This document shows positions 5,688-10,984 of a stretch of DNA of 10,984 nucleotides, in pieces. The stretch's first letter is position 1. Each line of letters opens with the position of its first letter. The notes under the pieces were generated by a model. The model was not told the origin of the DNA, searched no databases, and saw only the letters and a program-made list of their open reading frames with translations. Source of the DNA: Candidatus Woesearchaeota archaeon. Its GTDB lineage: Archaea > Nanobdellota > Nanobdellia > SCGC-AAA011-G17 > JACPNG01. The stretch is taken from contig JAGVXQ010000011.1 in assembly GCA_018303705.1 (NCBI GenBank), positions 1 through 10,984 of the forward strand, read 5' to 3'. The position numbers were made by a program, and so were the translations under genes.

Positions 5688-5697
5688 TTAAAATATT
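5688..5697 (-). promoter_or_regulatory. TATA box for the tandem-repeat protein
   Basis: AAATATTTTAAAG on the minus strand has its TATA-like core centred about 27 bp before ATG 5664, again matching a leaderless start. Confidence 0.5.
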
Positions 5698-5745
5698 TCA
5701 ATTTTTTAACCACCAATAAATAACTACAATTATACAACAGAAATC

Positions 5746-5805
5746 TTTAAATATGTAACATTTTCACTTGTCAGTGTTAATTATAAATAACCATTTACTG
5801 GGGGT
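5746..5805 (+). promoter_or_regulatory. Promoter region and ribosome-binding site of the 824-residue surface protein gene
   Basis: Two TATA candidates occur: TTTAAATA (5746-5753), predicting a start near 5776 and a leader of about 38 nt, and TTATAAATAA (5781-5790), predicting a start near 5811. A G-run GGGGGT (about 5800-5805) lies 8 nt before ATG 5814 and could pair with the 3' end of 16S rRNA. If it is used, only the upstream TATA box places it in the transcript. I favour that reading without certainty. Confidence 0.45.
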
Positions 5806-5813
5806 AATAAAAT

Positions 5814-8288
5814 ATGAGAATAACGCCGAAAATCAATCTTGTTTTTGCAGTGTTTTTATTGATGCAATTTTTCCTTGTTCAGACTTCTTATGCTGATGAT
5901 CAAACAGAAGTTTGCAATGGGGTTGATGATAATAATGATGGTTCAATAGATGAAGGCCTAAATTGTGGATGTACAACTAAGCCAGATATTACAACGCAAT
6001 TTGGAAATGCAGGAGATGTTTCTCTTCTTGGAGATTGGAACAACGATGGAACAGATACAGTTGGTATATACAGGCCAAGATTCAGTACATTTTACTTGAG
6101 CAATTCAAATGATAGCAATCCTGATGCCAGCATAGTTGCAACTTTCGGCATTAACGGCGATGTTCCTGTTGTAGGAGACTGGAATAATGACAGTATAGAC
6201 ACTATAGGAGTTTACAGGCCATCAACAAGCACATTTTACCTGAGCAATTCCAATGAAAATCCTAATGTAGATTTAATAGTAACATTCGGTGTTCCAGGAG
6301 ATGTTTCTGTTGTAGGTGACTGGAACAATGATGGTCTTGATACAATAGGCATATACAGGCCATCAACAAGCACATTCTGGTTAAGAAATTCAAATTCAGC
6401 AGGAAACGCAGATATAACATCAACTTTCGGTGTTGATGGAGATGTTCCTGTAATAGGCGACTGGAACAATGATGGAACAGATACAGTTGGTGTATACAGG
6501 CCAAGATTCAGTACATTTTACCTGACAAATTCGAATGATAGCAATCCTAATGCAACAACAATTGTAACCTTTGGAGTTAATGGAGATATGCCTGTTGTTG
6601 GAGATTTAAACAATGATGGCTTTGATACAATAGGTATATACAGGCCATCAACAAGCACATTCTGGCTAAGAAATTCAAACACTCCAGGAAACGCAGATTT
6701 GATTATAACATTCGGTGTTCCAGGAGATGTTCCTGTAATAGGTGACTGGAACAATGATGGTCTTGATACAATAGGCTTTTACAGAAAGGATACAAGCACG
6801 TTTAGATTAAAGAATTCAAACACTCCAGGAAACGCAGACATAATATCAACATTCGGCATTTTAGGAGATGTTCCTGTAATAGGCGACTGGAACAACGACA
6901 GTATAGACACCATTGGTGTTTACAGGCCATCAACAAGCACATTTTACCTGAGCAATTCCAATGAAAATCCTAATGCAGACATAACATCAACATTCGGCAT
7001 TTTAGGAGATGTTCCTGTAATAGGCGACTGGAACAATGATGGAACAGACACAATAGGTGTTTACAGAAAGGATACAAGCACGTTTAGATTAAGAAACTCA
7101 AATACACCAGGAAATGCAGACATAATTGTAACATTTGGGTTTGAAGGCGACGTTCCTGTAATAGGCGACTGGAACAATGATGGAACAGACACAGTAGGTG
7201 TATACAGAGTAAGCAACGGCCCATTATTTAAGGGATCTTCAAGATTCTTTATAACAAACTCAAACACACCAAACCCACAGGTTTCATTGATAACAAACTT
7301 CGGCATGTTCAGCGACGTTCCTGTAATAGGTGACTGGAACAATGATGGAACAGACACAGTAGGTGTATACAGGAAAGATACATTTTACCTAAGCAACACA
7401 AACTTTGGTGAATGCGAGCCATCATTGAATATACTTGACAAAAATGTAAACCAAAACTCTGGATTGAACAACAATCTAGTGGATTTGTTTGCTTACACTC
7501 ATGACTCTGACAACACACCAGAACAGCTAACATATGCAATAGTTTCGCAGACAAATCAAGGCACAGTAAGCTGTGTTCTTGACTCAAACAGGTTCATAGA
7601 TTGCACAACTCAGCCAGACAAGATAGGGGAAAGCGATATAACAGTATCAGTATCTGATGGCACTACAACAGAAACAGATACGTTTAGGGTTAACGTTCTT
7701 GAGGTGGATGGGCCAAAGCCAACATTAACACTTGAAAAAAACTCTGCATGTGAGGACCACACAACAAGCTTTAATCTAAGGGTCATTGATGATGAAGAAG
7801 TTTCCAGCATAAAATGGGACTTTGGGGATGGTTCAGTAAAAACCGGCACTGAAAAAGAAAAGTATGTTTACAATAAAAAAGGCACTTATACCTTGAAAGT
7901 ATCTGCATTAGACAGCAGCAACAACGAGCTTGCTTCACTATCAGAAAGCATTAAGGTAAATGAATGCAAAAACCATAAAATAGCAATAAGCAGCTTGTAC
8001 ATAGATGACAGCGATCAAATACACCAAGGCTCTAATATAGATGTTTATGTCAAGGTCATTAACCTTGGAAACGTAAAGGAAAAAGTAACTATGGAAGCAT
8101 CAATAGACGGTTACTACAACCCTGCAGCAAAGTCAAGCATTAGCATATCAAAAGGTGATGGAAAATGGCAGTTAATCCCATTAAAGCTCCCAGACACCAT
8201 TCCAGCAGGCAATCATGCCATAAAGGTTACAGCCACAGCAAAAAACACCAAAATCACGAAATACTTGAGCTTCGAGGCCAAAGAATAA
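5814..8288 (+). CDS. Secreted repeat protein: MopE-like motif, ten propeller-like repeats, Ig-like and PKD domains
   Basis: This 824-residue extracellular protein starts with a signal peptide (residues 1-27, hydrophobic NLVFAVFLLMQFFLV, cleavage probably near SYA). Next is EVCNGVDDNNDGSIDEGL (32-49), the DxDxDG acidic motif of MopE-type metal-binding repeats. Residues about 60-535 hold ten copies of a ~47-residue unit with consensus TFG..GDVPVIGDWNNDG.DT.G.YR...STF.L.NSN. The DWNNDG acidic turn and FG start resemble FG-GAP/VCBS beta-propeller blades with Ca sites; copies 2 and 7 have NNDS, copy 9 has an insertion and copy 10 is shortened. Then follow an Ig/cadherin-like domain (about 550-633; SDITVSVSDGTTTETDTFRVNV spans its end), a PKD domain with WDFGDG (about 633-717), and a C-terminal Ig-like domain (about 718-824). 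No membrane anchor, sortase or PGF-type sorting signal is visible, so attachment must be by domain contacts. The role is inferred as adhesion or envelope structure. Confidence 0.85.
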   Translation: MRITPKINLVFAVFLLMQFFLVQTSYADDQTEVCNGVDDNNDGSIDEGLNCGCTTKPDITTQFGNAGDVSLLGDWNNDGTDTVGIYRPRFSTFYLSNSNDSNPDASIVATFGINGDVPVVGDWNNDSIDTIGVYRPSTSTFYLSNSNENPNVDLIVTFGVPGDVSVVGDWNNDGLDTIGIYRPSTSTFWLRNSNSAGNADITSTFGVDGDVPVIGDWNNDGTDTVGVYRPRFSTFYLTNSNDSNPNATTIVTFGVNGDMPVVGDLNNDGFDTIGIYRPSTSTFWLRNSNTPGNADLIITFGVPGDVPVIGDWNNDGLDTIGFYRKDTSTFRLKNSNTPGNADIISTFGILGDVPVIGDWNNDSIDTIGVYRPSTSTFYLSNSNENPNADITSTFGILGDVPVIGDWNNDGTDTIGVYRKDTSTFRLRNSNTPGNADIIVTFGFEGDVPVIGDWNNDGTDTVGVYRVSNGPLFKGSSRFFITNSNTPNPQVSLITNFGMFSDVPVIGDWNNDGTDTVGVYRKDTFYLSNTNFGECEPSLNILDKNVNQNSGLNNNLVDLFAYTHDSDNTPEQLTYAIVSQTNQGTVSCVLDSNRFIDCTTQPDKIGESDITVSVSDGTTTETDTFRVNVLEVDGPKPTLTLEKNSACEDHTTSFNLRVIDDEEVSSIKWDFGDGSVKTGTEKEKYVYNKKGTYTLKVSALDSSNNELASLSESIKVNECKNHKIAISSLYIDDSDQIHQGSNIDVYVKVINLGNVKEKVTMEASIDGYYNPAAKSSISISKGDGKWQLIPLKLPDTIPAGNHAIKVTATAKNTKITKYLSFEAKE
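5991..7415 (+). repeat. Ten in-frame ~141-bp coding repeats
   Basis: Ten tandem units, mostly 138-144 bp, encode the propeller-like blades. The most constant DNA block encodes GDVPVIGDWNNDG. Some distant units are more alike than neighbours: units 2 and 7 share an almost identical stretch encoding NNDSIDTIGVYRPSTSTF and the NSNENPN end, and units 1 and 4 share YRPRFSTFYL and NSNDSNP. This points to block duplication or gene conversion between units rather than simple single-unit expansion. Confidence 0.88.
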
Positions 8289-8403
8289 GGTTATAATTTA
8301 CTACCATAAAGTTTATATATAGGTTATAACCAAACAATAACGACAAATTAGGGACTACAAAATCCATAATGATCTAAAAAGAATTTAGGGAGGGTTAAAA
8401 AAA
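8289..8403 (+). promoter_or_regulatory. Promoter, leader and strong Shine-Dalgarno of the S-layer-like gene
   Basis: TATA box TTTATATATA (8312-8321) predicts a start near 8345 and a leader of about 60 nt. GGTTATAA (8289-8296) and TTATAACC (8324-8331) form an 8-bp perfect inverted repeat around the box, and GGTTATAACC (8322-8331) is itself a 10-bp palindrome touching it; both could be operator sites. The leader ends with GGGAGGG (8388-8394), 9 nt before ATG 8404, the strongest ribosome-binding site in the window. Unlike most genes here this one is leadered, which fits a highly expressed envelope protein. Confidence 0.65.
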
Positions 8404-9729
8404 ATGAAAAGTAAATTGGGTTTAGCATTCCTGTTGTTTGCAACAATGCTATTCGGAATTAGTGCAGTTTCAGCTACCACAAACTTCGCCATAGATCATG
8501 TCGAAGTCGATGACATGGTTGCTGTCCAGAGTGGAGATTCGATATTTGTTGAAAGGGGCCAGGATTCCACAGTAGAAGTCTACTTGAAAGGCAACGGCTC
8601 ATCTGACAATGTAAAGGTAAAGGTTTACATTGGCGGTTACGAGTATGATGATGTCGAGGCTGTTTCAGAGATATTCGAAGTTGAGCCAGGCGTTAGCTAC
8701 AGAAAAGTTCTAAGCCTGTCAATACCAGAAGACCTGGAAGCAAGTGATGACTATACCTTGAGAGTAAAGGTATACGACGATGATGATGAAATAGAAAATA
8801 ACTACATCCTAAGGATAAAGGAAGCAAGGCATGACGTAGAGATACAGGACGTTATAATAAAGCCTGACACAAGAATTGATGCAGGCAGACCATTATTCGT
8901 TACTGTAAGGGCTGAAAACCTTGGTGCAAAAAAGGAAGAGGACATTAAGGTTACAGTAAGCATACCTGAGCTAGGCATATCAGCAAGAGATTACATAGAC
9001 GAGCTTGCTGCTGATGAAGACTCTGACAATGACGAAGACAACGAAGACGAAGAGGATTCAATGTCAAGCAATGAGATATTGCTGAGAATCCCTGAAGATG
9101 CCAAGACAGGCAGCTATGAATTGCTTGTTAAGGTAGAATACAACAGGGGCCATAGCGTTGTAACTAAGAAAGAAATAGTTTCCGTAAATGGCGTTGATTC
9201 AACAAAAGAGCCAGCTGAGCCAGCAAAAAAGGCTGAAACAGTTGTGAGCGTGGACTCAACATCGAAGACAGTTGTTCAGGATTCAGAAGTTGGTTACAAG
9301 GTAATGCTAGCCAACCTAGGTTCAGAGCAAGTGCTTTACTCTGTTGAAGTGGCAGGCGAGCAATTGTTTGCTGATTCAAGGGTTGAGCCAAGCTTTGTTA
9401 CAGTTCAGCCAGACAAGACAGGCGAGTTTGCAGTATACCTGAAAGCAAAGCCTGATGCATCCGAAGGAAAGCATTCATTCACTGTTCGTGTTAAGTCAGG
9501 AAATGAAGTGCTCCAGGAGCTAAGCTTGTCAGCAGATGTATCAAAGAAATCTGTTGTCTCAACAGATAGCTTGTTCAGCGGAGACGTTAAGCAGGCAGTA
9601 TTGATAGGATTGGTTGTATTGGTTGTAGTTTTGATAATAGTTGGCTTGGTTATTGCCTTCTCAAGAAAGAATGGCGACGAGCCAGGCGCTGGCGAAGGCC
9701 AAAGCTATTACTATTATCCAAAGTACTAA
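8404..9729 (+). CDS. Membrane-anchored S-layer-like protein with Ig-type domains
   Basis: This 441-residue protein has a signal peptide (residues 1-24, LAFLLFATMLFGISAVSA, cleavage after VSA), three Ig/CARDB-like beta domains (about 27-140, 143-262, 275-380), a Pro/Glu/Lys linker (STKEPAEPAKKAE, 266-278), and one C-terminal transmembrane helix (397-419, VLIGLVVLVVVLIIVGLVIAF). A short inside tail follows with RK at the membrane edge and SYYYYPKY at the end. An acidic insert (DEDSDNDEDNEDEEDS, 204-219) interrupts domain 2 and may bind divalent cations. The architecture is that of S-layer or major envelope proteins seen in small archaeal genomes; that assignment is inference. The strong Shine-Dalgarno site, long leader and terminator-like 3' end suggest a single-gene, high-output transcript. 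Its first domain resembles the C-terminal domain of the upstream 824-residue protein (IDD or VDD start, then a GYxY or DGYY strand), so the two may interact. Confidence 0.82.
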   Translation: MKSKLGLAFLLFATMLFGISAVSATTNFAIDHVEVDDMVAVQSGDSIFVERGQDSTVEVYLKGNGSSDNVKVKVYIGGYEYDDVEAVSEIFEVEPGVSYRKVLSLSIPEDLEASDDYTLRVKVYDDDDEIENNYILRIKEARHDVEIQDVIIKPDTRIDAGRPLFVTVRAENLGAKKEEDIKVTVSIPELGISARDYIDELAADEDSDNDEDNEDEEDSMSSNEILLRIPEDAKTGSYELLVKVEYNRGHSVVTKKEIVSVNGVDSTKEPAEPAKKAETVVSVDSTSKTVVQDSEVGYKVMLANLGSEQVLYSVEVAGEQLFADSRVEPSFVTVQPDKTGEFAVYLKAKPDASEGKHSFTVRVKSGNEVLQELSLSADVSKKSVVSTDSLFSGDVKQAVLIGLVVLVVVLIIVGLVIAFSRKNGDEPGAGEGQSYYYYPKY

Positions 9730-9734
9730 AGCCA

Positions 9735-9770
9735 AGGGAACCCTCCCTATTTTCTTTTTTATTTTATATT
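9735..9770 (+). terminator. Terminator-like hairpin and T-rich run after the S-layer-like gene
   Basis: AGGG (9735-9738) and CCCT (9745-9748) can form a short hairpin with loop AACCCT, followed by a T-rich stretch (9750-9770). Archaeal termination depends mainly on such T-rich tracts. The same C-rich bases (9739-9749) are a perfect complement of the gene's ribosome-binding region, an alternative use discussed in the findings. Confidence 0.55.
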
Positions 9771-9882
9771 AATCTACAAGACGATAACAATTACTTACGA
9801 GCAGGCCACAGAGTACCTTAAAAATTCTGGATTGACTAGATTTGTAGAGGAAATAGGCAATATGTAGTATTGGAAGGGTAGC

Positions 9883-9892
9883 TTTATAAATA
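9883..9892 (+). promoter_or_regulatory. TATA box for the 235-residue protein and helicase genes
   Basis: TTTATAAATA is a good archaeal TATA box centred about 36 bp before ATG 9923, predicting a start near 9913 and a leader of about 10 nt. A second TA-rich box (CTATATAG, 9902-9909) is too close to the ATG to serve. Confidence 0.5.
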
Positions 9893-9922
9893 TTATTATT
9901 ACTATATAGTTTATACACTTGC

Positions 9923-10630
9923 ATGAATATGGAAGACCTATTTAAGGATGAAATAAGAAAAGTTATAGAATCGTATAAAGAGTTTTATTTATATAGAACA
10001 ATTAGAACCAAACAAAAAGAATCAGGTTCTGGTTTTTCTACTTTTCTTGAGGAAAATGATGGATCTTTAAGCAGTAAACTAAAAGAATGTGCAAGAAAGG
10101 AAGGCAAGCCAATAGAGGAGATTGTTTTTGAAGCCCTTGATGAAAAAGAAAAAAATAGAATTGGCGCATTATTTCACAATAATCCTTGTAACATAGGCGA
10201 TATGCCACAAGACCAATTAGATCTATCGGAAAAATGTGTTTTAAATTCCAAGATGATACAGGATTACAAGGCTGTTTCACTATTTTTAACCGAGGAACAA
10301 AATAAAAGATTTGCATACAAACTCTCGGATCTATTATACAGTAAGCTAGATGAAGAAACAAGGAAATCAATAAGCAAAAAACATATTAGGATTTACATAT
10401 TGAATCTGGGTTTTATAAAAATTTCAAGGGTTAGCCATAGGGAAGCTATAGAATTTGTAAAAGAATACAAAGCCTTGTTTAGTGACGAAAATGAAGTCTT
10501 GCTTAATATAATGGGCCGTTATCTTGATGAAGAGCTGGTTAGGGCACCAATTAATGAAACTGATAAAAAGATTAGTGAACTTAAAGTCGAATTAAGTAAA
10601 CTATATAATGAGGTTATAAATGGGAATTGA
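9923..10630 (+). CDS. Hypothetical protein, 235 residues, upstream of a helicase
   Basis: I do not recognise this protein. It is cytoplasmic-looking, highly charged and mostly helical: an N-terminal helix EDLFKDEIRKVIESYKEFYLY, a Gly/Ser stretch (ESGSGF), a central part with three isolated Cys, and a C-terminal likely coiled coil (DKKISELKVELSKLYNEVI). No catalytic motif, zinc ribbon, signal peptide or membrane helix is visible. Two Met codons (9923 and 9929) are possible starts; 9923 is the longer and I cannot separate them. The last 11 bp overlap the start of the helicase gene, and the helicase ribosome-binding site lies inside this frame, so translation is probably coupled. It may be an accessory or adaptor of that helicase; this rests on context only. 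Confidence 0.65.
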   Translation: MNMEDLFKDEIRKVIESYKEFYLYRTIRTKQKESGSGFSTFLEENDGSLSSKLKECARKEGKPIEEIVFEALDEKEKNRIGALFHNNPCNIGDMPQDQLDLSEKCVLNSKMIQDYKAVSLFLTEEQNKRFAYKLSDLLYSKLDEETRKSISKKHIRIYILNLGFIKISRVSHREAIEFVKEYKALFSDENEVLLNIMGRYLDEELVRAPINETDKKISELKVELSKLYNEVINGN

Positions 10631-10984
10631 GCATTTGTTAGACAAGCTTGAAAAATTTGGAATGTTTGCAGATAGCCATAGACAAAATGGCAATAGATTC
10701 TTATTGGGTAACCACCAGCTTGTTCCTATTTTTAATGCTGTTGAAAATGGCCTTAGAAGATTTGTTCTTGCATACGGCACAGGAGCAGGGAAAACTATAG
10801 TCCCTATAGAGGTAATAAAACACCTGCAGAAACAAGGCAAAACGCCAAAGACATTAGTAATTGCACCATATAGGACGCTTCTTGAAAACTGGAATAATGG
10901 TGCATTAAAAGCCCATGGGTGCCTAATAAACATACACAATGTAAAGAAACAAAAAAATAATATTATACCACCGGAGTCCAATTT
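10620..10984 (+). CDS. SF2 helicase/SNF2-like ATPase (3' partial)
   Basis: The frame is open from ATG 10620 to the right edge (121 full codons), so only the N-terminus is visible. Motifs: a Q-like element GNHQLVPI (residues 30-37), Walker A AYGTGAGKT (51-59), and motif Ia LVIAPYRTLLENW (79-91), whose LVIAP and NW pattern is typical of SNF2-like and related SF2 DNA translocases. DEXH and the second RecA domain would lie beyond the window. A GAGG site (10610-10613) stands 6 nt before the ATG, and the gene overlaps the preceding one by 11 bp. Such helicases act in chromatin-like remodelling, repair, restriction or defence; the fragment does not say which. Confidence 0.85.
   Translation, partial: MGIEHLLDKLEKFGMFADSHRQNGNRFLLGNHQLVPIFNAVENGLRRFVLAYGTGAGKTIVPIEVIKHLQKQGKTPKTLVIAPYRTLLENWNNGALKAHGCLINIHNVKKQKNNIIPPESN

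Noticed and set aside
6236..7357. Several long antisense open frames on the minus strand opposite the repeat array.
   Set aside because: They repeat with the array period and reflect biased codons of the plus-strand repeats; no starts, ribosome sites or family motifs support them.
5991..7415. Tandem repeats considered as a CRISPR array.
   Set aside because: Units are about 141 bp, in frame, and encode a conserved protein pattern with no alternating unique spacers.
10601..10981. A 126-codon open frame on the minus strand at the right edge.
   Set aside because: The plus strand here encodes clear helicase motifs (GTGAGKT, LVIAP), while the antisense product has no recognisable features.

Overview
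The window looks archaeal, most like a small-genome DPANN-type lineage (for example Woesearchaeota or Pacearchaeota). That placement is inference. The support is: two tRNA genes interrupted by introns that fold into archaeal bulge-helix-bulge (BHB) splice motifs; tRNA genes without an encoded CCA; AT-rich DNA with heavy AGA/AGG and ATA codon use; TATA boxes centred about 25-28 bp before many ATG codons (leaderless mRNAs); an archaeal/eukaryal type Ncs6/TtuA thiolase; and Ig-fold, S-layer-like surface proteins.

Layout. Positions 2-1416 (+) hold a tightly overlapping sulfur-relay operon: the C-terminal part of an E1-like adenylyltransferase (ThiF/MoeB/UbaA family), a ThiI-type PP-loop enzyme without its THUMP region, and a ubiquitin-like sulfur carrier ending in Gly-Gly. 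A small one-helix membrane protein and a frameshifted patatin-like lipase (1413-2836) lie on the minus strand. Positions 2911-3822 (+) hold an Ncs6/TtuA-family 2-thiouridine synthase, the natural client of the E1/carrier pair. Two minus-strand genes follow: an unrecognised 97-residue protein and a PIG-L/LmbE-type deacetylase.

Positions 4886-5195 hold two divergent tRNA genes. tRNA-Gly(UCC) carries a 20-nt intron in the D arm (after nucleotide 22). tRNA-Trp(CCA) carries a 13-nt intron at the canonical 37/38 site. A small minus-strand protein with a recent 60-bp tandem duplication comes next.

Positions 5814-9729 (+) encode two secreted proteins. The first is 824 residues: signal peptide, MopE-like DxDxDG motif, ten ~47-residue beta-propeller-like repeats, an Ig-like domain, a PKD domain and a C-terminal Ig-like domain. 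The second is 441 residues: signal peptide, three Ig-like domains, an acidic insert and a C-terminal membrane anchor, probably an S-layer or major envelope protein. The window ends with an unrecognised 235-residue protein overlapping the start of an SF2 (SNF2-like) helicase that runs off the edge.

The clearest biological unit is the sulfur relay: the E1 activates the carrier, the carrier accepts sulfur, and Ncs6 (and possibly the THUMP-less ThiI) places it on tRNA. The best-supported unusual signals are the two atypical tRNA introns, the THUMP-less ThiI between E1 and carrier, and an 11-bp perfect complement between the Shine-Dalgarno region and the 3' UTR of the S-layer-like gene.
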